Source: Endomicrobium sp. (GTDB lineage Bacteria; Elusimicrobiota; Endomicrobiia; Endomicrobiales; Endomicrobiaceae). From it: a stretch of DNA of 8,736 nt. The stretch lies in NCBI GenBank assembly GCA_031264425.1, contig JAISDY010000068.1, positions 1 through 8,736 of the forward strand, in the 5' to 3' direction. The notes below the pieces were generated by a model. It was given only the letters and a program-made list of their open reading frames with translations, was not told the DNA's origin and searched no databases. The position numbers and the translations under genes were made by a program. Below, one piece after another: positions 1 through 6,949 of the stretch; positions within the stretch are counted from its first letter, which is position 1; the number at the start of each line of letters is the position of its first letter.

Positions 1-534
1 GGGTTAAGATTTATTGCGCATTCGGCAAATTCTGCGGCGTTATTTAAATACAAAAGATCTCATTTGGATATGGTGCGTCCGGGACTTAGCCTTTATGGAC
101 TTAGCCCTTTTAAACATTCTGATAGGTTTTTAAAACTTAAGCCTGTTTTATCTTGGAAAACAAAGATAACTTTTCTGAAAAAAGTTCCTGCGCGTTTTTC
201 CGTAAGTTACGGAAGAACTTTTGTTACAAGCAAAACTTCAATTATTGCCACTTTGCCGGTAGGTTATGCCGACGGGCTTAATAGACTTCTTTCAAACAGA
301 GGAGACGTTTTGGTCGGAGGGAAGCGCTGTCCTATTGTCGGGAGAATTACAATGGACATGACTATGATAGATGTCAGCGATGTAAAAGGCGTGTCGCTTG
401 GCGATGAAGCGGTTATTATAGGGACACAGGGATTGGAGCAGATAAAAACAGACGAGTTTGCAAAGCTACAAGACACAATAAACTATGAAGTTACATGCTC
501 CATATCTTCGTGTGTTCCCAGAATTGTGGTTTAA
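1..534 (+). CDS. alr: Alanine racemase, C-terminal part (5' end outside window)
   Basis: PLP-dependent interconversion of L- and D-alanine in the cytoplasm, supplying D-Ala for peptidoglycan. The frame is open from base 1, so only the last 177 residues are visible; the ATG at 64 is internal. Family landmarks seen: HSANSAA near the fragment start, the VRPGLSLYG segment that ends the TIM barrel (fragment residues 24-32), the catalytic tyrosine in SVSYGRTF (fragment Tyr70, bases 208-210), VGYADG, and the GRITMDM active-site segment (fragment 114-120) in the C-terminal beta domain. The end SISSCVPRIVV aligns with the usual 'ISxRVPR' tail, but the first arginine is cysteine here. The stop is TAA at 532-534, and mlaE begins 11 nt later. 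The family call is secure; whether the enzyme is active cannot be judged because the PLP-lysine region lies outside the window. Confidence 0.95.
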   Translation, partial: GLRFIAHSANSAALFKYKRSHLDMVRPGLSLYGLSPFKHSDRFLKLKPVLSWKTKITFLKKVPARFSVSYGRTFVTSKTSIIATLPVGYADGLNRLLSNRGDVLVGGKRCPIVGRITMDMTMIDVSDVKGVSLGDEAVIIGTQGLEQIKTDEFAKLQDTINYEVTCSISSCVPRIVV

Positions 535-545
535 ATTATATTACT

Positions 546-1376
546 ATGAAAATAGGCGTAAGAAAAATACTAAAATTTGAGCGGCTTGCCGAGAAGATAA
601 GCTATACTTCTTTCGGCGCCGTTTTTTTGTCGCTAGAAGGTTTGGGTAAAGCCTTTGAAATGACGAAAGAAGCAATAGGAAATATATTCAAAGGGGTCGT
701 TTCGGCAAAAGATACCGTTACGCAAATGGTGGAGGTCGGTTGGAGCTCTTTACCGATAATATTGCTTACGTCTTTCTTTATGGGAATGGTTTTGGCTCTT
801 CAAATAGGTTCGGCAACAAGCAATATGTTTAATGAACCCGTATATGTGGGAACTATAACAGGCTTTGCCATGGCTATAGAATTGGGACCAGTTCTTACCG
901 CTATAGTTATAACAGGCAGAGTTGGGGCTGCGATTACCGCTGAAATCGGAACAATGAAAGTTACGGAACAACTGGATGCTTTATATACGCTTGGAACGGA
1001 TCCTATAAAATATCTGGCTGTCCCGAGATTTTTAGCGTGTTTTTTTATGCTTCCCGTACTTACCGTTATTTCAAATATAGTGGGGATATACGGCGGTATG
1101 ATTCTTTCAACCAACACTTGGACGCTTTCTTCAAATGCATTTTGGGCTGAAGCTTTGGATTTTATGACTATTCGCACTTTTCTGCACGGGTTTATAAAAT
1201 CTTTTTTCTTTGCGTTAATTATTGCAATAGTCGCTTGCCATAAGGGGTTTAATACTAAAGGCGGAGCCGAAGGAGTCGGTAAGGCGACTACAAGTTCGGT
1301 TATGACGTCAATGGTTTTTATTCTGATAGCAGATTACTTTTTGACGGCGCTTCTTGTAACTTTGAGAATAAAATAA
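546..1376 (+). CDS. mlaE: MlaE/YrbE-type ABC transporter permease
   Basis: Inner-membrane permease of an MCE-type phospholipid transporter; it works with the ATPase MlaF and the MCE protein MlaD encoded just downstream. The 276-aa product has the family layout: an amphipathic N-terminal interfacial region (1-60), then hydrophobic segments at about 66-88, 103-125, 161-187, 213-231 and 252-273. The family signature is clear at 112-143: ELGPVLTAI, TGRVGAAITAEIG, then MKVTEQLDAL. TDPIKYLAVPR (151-161) is also typical. The ATG at 546 is preferred: the open frame extends 17 codons further up to an ATG at 495, but that would put the start inside alr and add residues not expected in the family. There is no convincing Shine-Dalgarno sequence upstream of 546. 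The 11-nt gap from alr and 18-nt gap to mlaF suggest cotranscription. Confidence 0.93.
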   Translation: MKIGVRKILKFERLAEKISYTSFGAVFLSLEGLGKAFEMTKEAIGNIFKGVVSAKDTVTQMVEVGWSSLPIILLTSFFMGMVLALQIGSATSNMFNEPVYVGTITGFAMAIELGPVLTAIVITGRVGAAITAEIGTMKVTEQLDALYTLGTDPIKYLAVPRFLACFFMLPVLTVISNIVGIYGGMILSTNTWTLSSNAFWAEALDFMTIRTFLHGFIKSFFFALIIAIVACHKGFNTKGGAEGVGKATTSSVMTSMVFILIADYFLTALLVTLRIK

Positions 1377-1394
1377 TTTGTATAATAAGCCAAA

Positions 1395-2171
1395 ATGATA
1401 AAAGTTGACAATATTTATAAACGATTCGGCGTTAAAACGGTGTTGAACGGGGTGAGCTTGGACGTTCTCTCCGGAGAGACGTTGGTTATTATAGGCTCTT
1501 CAGGAGTCGGCAAAAGCGTTCTATTGAAAAATATTATAGGTCTTGTAAAGCCTGATTCCGGTTTTATTGAAGTTGACGGCGTAAACATAACGAATTGCTC
1601 TTTAAAGGAGTTGCATGAAACCCGCAAGAAAATAGGATATGTGTTTCAAGAATCTGCTCTTTTTGATTCTTTGAATGTTTTTGAAAACGTGACTTTCGGT
1701 TTAAAAAATCTTACGTCTCTTAGCAAGAACGAAATAAAGCAAAGAACAAAACAATGCCTTGCTATGGTGGGTCTTGAAAACATTGAACATTTGAATCCTT
1801 CTGGGCTTTCAGGCGGAATGAAGAAGAGAGTTGGTCTTGCAAGAGCTATAGCTTATCAGCCTGAATATATTTTATACGATGAACCCACTACCGGTCTTGA
1901 TCCAATAATGTCCGACGTTATAAACGATCTTATAATAAATTTAAAAAAATATTTGCACGTTACGTCCATAGTCGTAACGCACGATATGAATTCTGCATAT
2001 AAAATAGCCGACAGAATAATGATGCTTTACGGCGGCAATATTATTTTTAACGGCACGCCGGACGAAGTTCGCAATACTAAAAATAAATACGTAAAACAAT
2101 TTGTTGAAGGCTCAAGTCAGGGTCCGATACATACTGACAGAACTTTTGAAATGGAAAGAAAAAGAATATGA
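1395..2171 (+). CDS. mlaF: MlaF-type ABC transporter ATPase
   Basis: Cytoplasmic ATPase that powers the MlaE permease. All ABC motifs are intact in the 258-aa product: Walker A GSSGVGKS (34-41, Lys40), Q-loop in YVFQES (Gln85), signature LSGGM (138-142) followed by KKRVGLARA, Walker B ILYDEP (159-164, catalytic Glu163), D-loop GLDP and switch histidine His196 in VTHDM. The C-terminal tail FVEGSSQGPI (236-245) is typical of the MlaF subfamily, where residues after the nucleotide-binding domain reach across to the partner ATPase subunit. The ATG at 1395 gives the normal N-terminus of the family. The stop TGA overlaps the mlaD start (ATGA, 2168-2171), which implies translational coupling. No strong Shine-Dalgarno site is visible before the start. 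Confidence 0.95.
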   Translation: MIKVDNIYKRFGVKTVLNGVSLDVLSGETLVIIGSSGVGKSVLLKNIIGLVKPDSGFIEVDGVNITNCSLKELHETRKKIGYVFQESALFDSLNVFENVTFGLKNLTSLSKNEIKQRTKQCLAMVGLENIEHLNPSGLSGGMKKRVGLARAIAYQPEYILYDEPTTGLDPIMSDVINDLIINLKKYLHVTSIVVTHDMNSAYKIADRIMMLYGGNIIFNGTPDEVRNTKNKYVKQFVEGSSQGPIHTDRTFEMERKRI

Positions 2172-3484
2172 GCAAGCAATTGAGATTAGGAATTTTTGTA
2201 TTTTTTGGACTTGTCGCCATGGCTGTTTCCATAATAGCCGCGGGAGGTTTTTCTTTAAAAAAGACTTACAATGTTTATGCTAAGTTTGACAATATTTCTG
2301 GAGTTACCAAAAAAGCCAAAGTTAAAATAGCGGGTGTTGACATAGGTATTTTGATAGGGATTTCTTTGGAAGACTCTCAAGCTAAGCTAGAATTGTCAAT
2401 AGACAAAAATGTAAAGTTGTATAGAAACGGTGTGGCTAGAATCATTTCTATGGGCGTTATAGGGACAAAGTATATTGAGATTTCTCCGGGCGATTCAAGC
2501 GTGGAGGAATTAAAAGACGATGACTATATCTTTACCGAGCAGTCCTCAAGTTTGGAGGCTATGCTTAAGAATATTTCAACAAGGGTGGATAAGGCAATGC
2601 ATAATGAACAATACGGCGATATAATGGAAAACCTTGCCGACGCCATATACTCTTTGAAAGACGTTATGGAAAATCTTGCTTCTGAAAACGAAAATGTGTC
2701 TAAAATAATAAAAAATTTAAATAAATTTTCGTGCGATGTGGCGGCTATTTCTTCTGACAACAGAGAAGATTTAAGAGCAATAGTGTTGTCAATCAGAAAT
2801 CTTTCAGAAAAACTAGACGCTTTGATAGAACGTATAAGTAATGGAAACGGCGTGGTTTCTACTCTTATAAACGACGAGCAAATGAGTAAAGATTTAAAAG
2901 AAACCGTAGCTTCCGCCAAAGAAACGGTAAAAGGATTAAAGGACACTATAGGCAAAGCTAATAAGCTTCAGTTAAGCTGGGATTATACCGGAAGATATGA
3001 TATGAAAGATAAAAAACTTAGAAGCGATGTCGGCATAAGCATAATGCCAAGCCACAATAAATTCTATTATGTCGGAGTCTCAAATGTAGCGGACCATAGT
3101 ACGACAAGTGATTCTGAAAAAGACAGTATAAATAAACTCGACGCGTTGCTCGGTTTTAGATCTAAAAAATCTGAAATATATGGAGGAGTTATAAGAGGAA
3201 AAGCTGGAGTTGGTTTCGGATATTCTTTCTTTGAGCCTATTTGGGCTGAATTCAGAAGATTTAAAGTTCACTTGAACGTGTATGACTTTGTCAGAGAAAA
3301 GCACGGTCCTGTTATTGATGCTGGAATGAGAATTGGCATTACGCAATGGCTTTATGCGGGAGTTGCTCTTGAAGATATTTCTTATAGAACAGCCGTTACC
3401 CCTTATATAAAACTTGAGATTGACGATAAAGATTTGGCGGCTTTGCTCGGAATTATAAGCATTGCGGCGATTGCGGCAAAATAA
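2168..3484 (+). CDS. mlaD: MlaD-like MCE protein with long helical region and C-terminal beta-rich domain
   Basis: Substrate-binding MCE component of the lipid transporter. Seen in the 438-aa product: an N-terminal membrane anchor (about 7-27); an MCE/MlaD domain (about 33-110) with GVTKKAKVKIAGVDIG and the typical end MGVIGTKYIEISPG; a mostly helical, heptad-like region rich in Asn, Leu and Lys (about 125-266) containing GNGVVSTLINDEQMSKDL, a motif usual in longer MlaD homologues; then roughly ten alternating beta segments (about 268-419) with aromatic residues and glycines, as in outer-membrane barrels. It ends in a short hydrophobic stretch (427-437). E. coli MlaD is only about 183 aa. From family knowledge, the long MlaD of Veillonella parvula has an outer-membrane barrel and bridges the envelope; the same architecture is inferred here. 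The start overlaps mlaF by 4 nt, and radA follows after 8 nt. The MCE call is firm; the barrel is a reading of the sequence pattern. Confidence 0.92.
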   Translation: MSKQLRLGIFVFFGLVAMAVSIIAAGGFSLKKTYNVYAKFDNISGVTKKAKVKIAGVDIGILIGISLEDSQAKLELSIDKNVKLYRNGVARIISMGVIGTKYIEISPGDSSVEELKDDDYIFTEQSSSLEAMLKNISTRVDKAMHNEQYGDIMENLADAIYSLKDVMENLASENENVSKIIKNLNKFSCDVAAISSDNREDLRAIVLSIRNLSEKLDALIERISNGNGVVSTLINDEQMSKDLKETVASAKETVKGLKDTIGKANKLQLSWDYTGRYDMKDKKLRSDVGISIMPSHNKFYYVGVSNVADHSTTSDSEKDSINKLDALLGFRSKKSEIYGGVIRGKAGVGFGYSFFEPIWAEFRRFKVHLNVYDFVREKHGPVIDAGMRIGITQWLYAGVALEDISYRTAVTPYIKLEIDDKDLAALLGIISIAAIAAK

Positions 3485-3492
3485 ACAGTTTT

Positions 3493-4860
3493 ATGAAAAA
3501 ACAAAAAACTAAATTTTTGTGTCAACAGTGCGGTTATGAGTCAGTTCAGTGGCTTGGCAGATGCCCTTCTTGCGGAGCTTGGAATAGTTTCACGGAAGAG
3601 AAATTTTCTGTGTCACCTAAAATTTCTTCCAATGCAAGGCAATTAACGGGGTTTTCTTCTGAAGTTTTAAAACTTAATGAAATTTCAGTTAAAGACTTTT
3701 CCAGATACCAGACAAATATAATAGAATTTGACAATATGATAGGCGGCGGCGTAGTGCCGGGATCTTTAATATTGCTAGGGGGATCGCCCGGTATTGGCAA
3801 GTCCACATTAATGTTACATATTTCAAGCTCTTTAAGCGGGCAAGGAACCGTTCTTTACATATCTGGCGAGGAATCTCTTTCTCAAGTAAAGTCCAGAGCA
3901 GAGCGTCTTAAAGTAAAAAAAGAGAACATATTTTTAGCTTCTGAAACAAATCTTCAAAATATTATAGACGCCGTCAACAAAATAAAACCTAAATTTTTAA
4001 TAATAGATTCAATACAGACAACATACCATCCCGAGCTTGCTAGCGCTCCCGGGACCGTGGGTCAGGTTAGGGAAACTGCTGCCGAACTTCTTAAAATAGC
4101 CAAATCCGAAAATATTACCGTATTTATTTTAGGTCACGTTACAAAAGACGGAGATTTAGCAGGTCCTAGAGTTCTGGAACATATAGTGGATACCGTCCTA
4201 TATTTTGAAAATGAACGCCAACATACTTATAGGATTTTAAGAGCTTATAAAAACAGATTTGGACCTACAAGCGAAATTGGTATTTTTGAAATGAATTCTT
4301 CGGGACTAAAAGAAGTTTCCAACCCGTCTTTAATTTTTTTAGGAGAACGCACAACTAATGCGGCGGGCAATGTCGTAACCGTCGCTATGGAGGGAACAAG
4401 ACCTATACTTTTGGAAGTTCAGGCTTTAACCGCAAGAACGTCTTTTGGCATGCCTCGCAGAATGGTTTCTGGATATGACGCAAATCGTATAATAATACTT
4501 ATAGCCGTTTTGGAAAAAAAGCTAGCGTTGCCTCTTGAAATGCAGGATGTTTTTGTAAATATTGTAGGAGGCGTGAAAATTAAAGAGACTTCCGTAGATT
4601 TGGCTGCCGCCTGCGCTATAGCTTCGGCAAATTCTAATTTTATCTGCCCTAAAGATATTGTTGTTTTTGGAGAGGTCGGGCTTTCCGGAGAGGTTCGTTC
4701 GGTGGCTTTGTCTGCCGAACGTATTTCTGAAGCTGAAAAACTAGGATTTAAAAAAACTATAATTCCAAAAGGTAATTTAAAAAATTTGTCTTATAAAGGC
4801 AAAATAGAGATATTTGGAGCAGAAACACTTGAGCAAGCAATTAAAATAATAAGGAACTAA
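3493..4860 (+). CDS. radA: DNA repair protein RadA (Sms)
   Basis: RecA-like, DnaB-like ATPase that helps branch migration during homologous recombination and repair. The 455-aa product matches the usual family length. In order: a four-cysteine zinc finger (Cys10, Cys13, Cys24, Cys27, in CxxCGYES and GRCPSCGAWN); Walker A GGSPGIGKST (96-105, Lys103); Walker B ending at Asp172 in FLIIDSIQ; the RadA-specific KNRFG motif (253-257) followed by PTSEIGIFEM; and a C-terminal Lon-protease-like domain (about 285-455) with GEVGLSGEVRSV (393-403). That fold is non-proteolytic in RadA. The start ATG at 3493 lies 9 nt after the mlaD stop with no clear Shine-Dalgarno, so the gene probably depends on upstream transcription. 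Nothing appears truncated. Its link to Mla genes is probably just operon economy. Confidence 0.97.
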   Translation: MKKQKTKFLCQQCGYESVQWLGRCPSCGAWNSFTEEKFSVSPKISSNARQLTGFSSEVLKLNEISVKDFSRYQTNIIEFDNMIGGGVVPGSLILLGGSPGIGKSTLMLHISSSLSGQGTVLYISGEESLSQVKSRAERLKVKKENIFLASETNLQNIIDAVNKIKPKFLIIDSIQTTYHPELASAPGTVGQVRETAAELLKIAKSENITVFILGHVTKDGDLAGPRVLEHIVDTVLYFENERQHTYRILRAYKNRFGPTSEIGIFEMNSSGLKEVSNPSLIFLGERTTNAAGNVVTVAMEGTRPILLEVQALTARTSFGMPRRMVSGYDANRIIILIAVLEKKLALPLEMQDVFVNIVGGVKIKETSVDLAAACAIASANSNFICPKDIVVFGEVGLSGEVRSVALSAERISEAEKLGFKKTIIPKGNLKNLSYKGKIEIFGAETLEQAIKIIRN

Positions 4861-4896
4861 AGGGTCTCTCTAGTAACCTTAATGTAAATTCACAAT

Positions 4897-4904
4897 AAAG
4901 GAGG
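4897..4904 (+). promoter_or_regulatory. Strong ribosome binding site for the DUF3089 hydrolase gene
   Basis: AAAGGAGG lies 5 nt before the ATG at 4910 and is close to a full anti-Shine-Dalgarno match. It fixes this start and is the only near-consensus site in the window. The other plus-strand genes have weak or no such site. Confidence 0.85.
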
Positions 4905-4909
4905 CAAGC

Positions 4910-5995
4910 ATGCCTGCTAAAAATAAAGTGATTTTTGCCACAGCTTGTTTTTTATTGCTTTTATCTTTTAACTTGAATGCCGCAAGTAACAAAACTGAAA
5001 AAGAATCGTCGTCATTAGGGAAAGGCAGAGGTTATGTTTATATCCCGGTCGGCGGAGATAAAATAGACCCAACAGATTATTCTGATGTTAATAATTGGCT
5101 TGCGTTTCCTAAACAAGAAGAATTAAAACAGAAAGTAGATGTGTTTTTTATATATCCTACCGCTTGGAAAGCAAACGGGGGGTATCCCATATGTGACATA
5201 AATAATAAAGAAATGAGAAGCGGAGCTAATTATTATTTAAAATTTCGGGCTTCCGCTTTTGAAACGGCGGGAAATATTTTTGCACCTTATTATAGACAGC
5301 TAGACGCTTCTTTTGCGATAAAAGGCGGATTTAAGTTAGGGCATACTTACTTTCAAGGCGTTCCAAAAACCGATATAATCGCCGCTTTTGATTATTATAT
5401 TAAAAATTTAAACGACGGAAGACCGTTTATTTTAGCAGGGCACTCTCAAGGTTCTATTCTAATAGCGGAAATTTTATCAGATTATATGAAAGCAAACCCA
5501 GAGGTTTACAAAAGAATGATAGCCGCTTATGCAATAGGCGCTCCGTTAAACAAAGCGTACTATGCGACGAACCCTCATGTTAAACCCGCAAAGAATGAAA
5601 AAGATTTGGGCGTGGTTATATGTTACAATACTGAAGCACCCAAAATAGATGGAAAAAATCCTTTAGCCGTTCCAACCGACGCGGTTATTATCAATCCTCT
5701 CTCATGGAAAACAACAGAAGAATATGCGTCAAAAGAAGAAAATTTAGGCTCTCTATATGTTGATAAAGGCAAAGCGAAAAAATATGAGCATATCGCGGAC
5801 GCCAAAATAGATTATAAACAAGGAGTTATTATTTGCTCCACGGTAAATCGCGAGAAATGGAGTTCTCCCAAGCCCTCTAGATCATATTTCCCGTTAGGCA
5901 TCTTCCACGAGAACGATATTCCTCTGTACTACTACAATCTCCGCCAAAATGCTCAAGATAGAGTGGAAGAATACTTTAAAATTTTAAAGCGTTAA
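4910..5995 (+). CDS. Secreted DUF3089-family alpha/beta hydrolase, substrate unknown
   Basis: Probable exported serine hydrolase. The 361-aa product starts with a signal peptide: positive residues (Lys4, Lys6), hydrophobic core 8-21, likely cleavage near LNAA at 22-25. The rest follows the DUF3089 pattern as I know it: DVFFIYPTAW (77-86), RASAFETAGNIFAPYYRQ (113-130), AAFDYYI (158-164), nucleophile elbow GHSQGS (177-182, Ser179), AAYAIGAP (205-212), and the C-terminal FHENDIPLYYYNLR (332-345) with a candidate catalytic His333. The acid residue of the triad is not assigned. No lipobox cysteine is present after the signal peptide, so it is probably soluble in the periplasm or outside the cell. 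It follows radA by 49 nt and may be cotranscribed or have its own promoter; no good promoter was recognised. An esterase or lipase-like activity is a family-level guess. Confidence 0.85.
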   Translation: MPAKNKVIFATACFLLLLSFNLNAASNKTEKESSSLGKGRGYVYIPVGGDKIDPTDYSDVNNWLAFPKQEELKQKVDVFFIYPTAWKANGGYPICDINNKEMRSGANYYLKFRASAFETAGNIFAPYYRQLDASFAIKGGFKLGHTYFQGVPKTDIIAAFDYYIKNLNDGRPFILAGHSQGSILIAEILSDYMKANPEVYKRMIAAYAIGAPLNKAYYATNPHVKPAKNEKDLGVVICYNTEAPKIDGKNPLAVPTDAVIINPLSWKTTEEYASKEENLGSLYVDKGKAKKYEHIADAKIDYKQGVIICSTVNREKWSSPKPSRSYFPLGIFHENDIPLYYYNLRQNAQDRVEEYFKILKR

Positions 5996-6009
5996 ATTAA
6001 AAAATTTTA

Positions 6010-6031
6010 ATTACCAAGGTAATATTTTTTT
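6010..6031. terminator. Possible bidirectional terminator at the convergent gene junction
   Basis: The inverted repeat ATTACC-AA-GGTAAT (6010-6023; realistically a 5-bp stem with a CAAG loop) is followed on the plus strand by seven T residues (6025-6031). Read on the minus strand, it is followed by TAAAA and then a six-T run (complement of 5999-6004). It sits just after the hydrolase stop and over the 3' end of the opposing gene, where transcripts from both sides would end. The stem is short and weak, so this remains tentative. Confidence 0.4.
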
Positions 6032-6913
6032 CCACCAGAGCTGATGTTTTGGCTCTAAAATTTTTATTTTTGTATCGCTTTTAACTTTTGCCAAACCAAT
6101 TATGGAAGGGGTATAGTTTAAATAGATTTCAAAGTCGTCGTTCTTGTAAGCGACTTTTTTAACTATGGCGGGAACTGGATACATATTGCCGTCTTCTATC
6201 CCTCCTATCAAGTGCGCAATATAATGCGTTAAGTCTCTCTCATCTATTATTGTTGACAATACTGTGTCTCCTTCAACAATTTTTTTTACAGGTTTTCCAT
6301 TGTTGTCTTTTAATATTTTGACGTCAAGCTCTATAAATCCTAGATCATAATCCGGAGATGATATGGAATTCTGTTTTAAGTTATAGTCGGGAAGTTTTTT
6401 AAATTGAGTTAAATTTAATTCTTCATTTTCAATTTTTATAGACACTTCCGTAGGATAGAAAAAGTTTTTCACTACGGAAGAAATTTCTTCCGGCGAAATA
6501 ATAATAGCTTCTTTTAAAACTTTTTGAATATAAACTTTTAAATTTTTTTCCGTTTCTTTAGTATATATTTCCATAGCTCCAGAATTTAAACGAGCCGAAA
6601 AAATAGCTTTTTCATATGAAAACCAGTCCATACTTGTGGCAATTTCGTATATTGTTGGATTGCGAGAAAATGTTATACTGAAACGCACAATCTCCGACGT
6701 TTTCATATTTATAACCATATGCATAAGTCCGTATATGTTTTCTTTCGGGAAAATTATCTTTATTTTAAATGTTGTGATAAATTTTAAGATAAAACCTATG
6801 GCTATAATAGCTTTTTCAAGATTATTATTTGAAAGAGAAAGCGCAAGTTCCGCTTCAGAACGTTTGCAGCCGGTTTCTTCCATTAAAAGTTGAAAATAGT
6901 CTTTTTCTGTCAT
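6011..6913 (-). CDS. Hypothetical protein with N-terminal UBA-like domain
   Basis: I do not recognise this 300-aa protein. It has no signal peptide or convincing membrane segment and is probably cytoplasmic. Residues 4-40 look like a three-helix UBA-like module (FQLLMEETGC, SEAELALSLSNNN, LEKAIIAIG), similar in pattern to the UBA domain of NAC and the N-terminal domain of EF-Ts. Residues about 46-135 are mixed strand and helix with a SEIVRFSITFSRNPTIYEIA stretch. After a polar linker (about 165-187), a C-terminal domain (188-287) has the most conserved-looking features: GDTVLSTIIDERDLTHYIAH, then GGIEDGNMYPVPAIVKKV and NYTPSIIGLAKVK. It ends WWKKILPW. The ATG at 6913 lies 36 nt after the xerC stop, and a weak AGGA about 20 nt upstream is too distant to help. 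It is probably the last gene of a topA-xerC unit. Codon and base use look like the neighbours. Confidence 0.75.
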   Translation of the reverse strand: MTEKDYFQLLMEETGCKRSEAELALSLSNNNLEKAIIAIGFILKFITTFKIKIIFPKENIYGLMHMVINMKTSEIVRFSITFSRNPTIYEIATSMDWFSYEKAIFSARLNSGAMEIYTKETEKNLKVYIQKVLKEAIIISPEEISSVVKNFFYPTEVSIKIENEELNLTQFKKLPDYNLKQNSISSPDYDLGFIELDVKILKDNNGKPVKKIVEGDTVLSTIIDERDLTHYIAHLIGGIEDGNMYPVPAIVKKVAYKNDDFEIYLNYTPSIIGLAKVKSDTKIKILEPKHQLWWKKILPW

Positions 6914-6949
6914 AAATTTATTTTTTATATCCTAAGATTGTAGTCCAGT

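Noticed and set aside
495..545. Upstream ATG giving mlaE 17 more residues
   Set aside because: It would start inside the alr coding region, adds residues not expected in MlaE proteins, and has no better ribosome binding site than the ATG at 546.
800..1177. Open frame of 125 codons on the minus strand inside mlaE
   Set aside because: It lies fully opposite a clear MlaE coding sequence, shows no recognisable domain, and is explained by codon bias of the real gene.
1354..1386. TATAAT at 1381-1386 before mlaF as a promoter
   Set aside because: Candidate -35 boxes (TTGACG at 1341, TTGTAA at 1354, TTTGAG at 1361) are at 34, 21 and 14 nt spacing, none acceptable; it fits chance in AT-rich DNA within an operon.
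2101..2283. Small plus-strand open frame spanning the mlaF-mlaD junction
   Set aside because: It overlaps both confident genes in another frame and has no family features.
4859..4880. AAGG...CCTT inverted repeat after radA as a terminator
   Set aside because: Only four base pairs with a long loop and no T-run follow.
5974..5989. Perfect 16-nt palindrome CTTTAAAATTTTAAAG
   Set aside because: It lies within the hydrolase coding sequence, is nearly all A/T, and such palindromes are expected by chance here; it has no T-run suited to termination.
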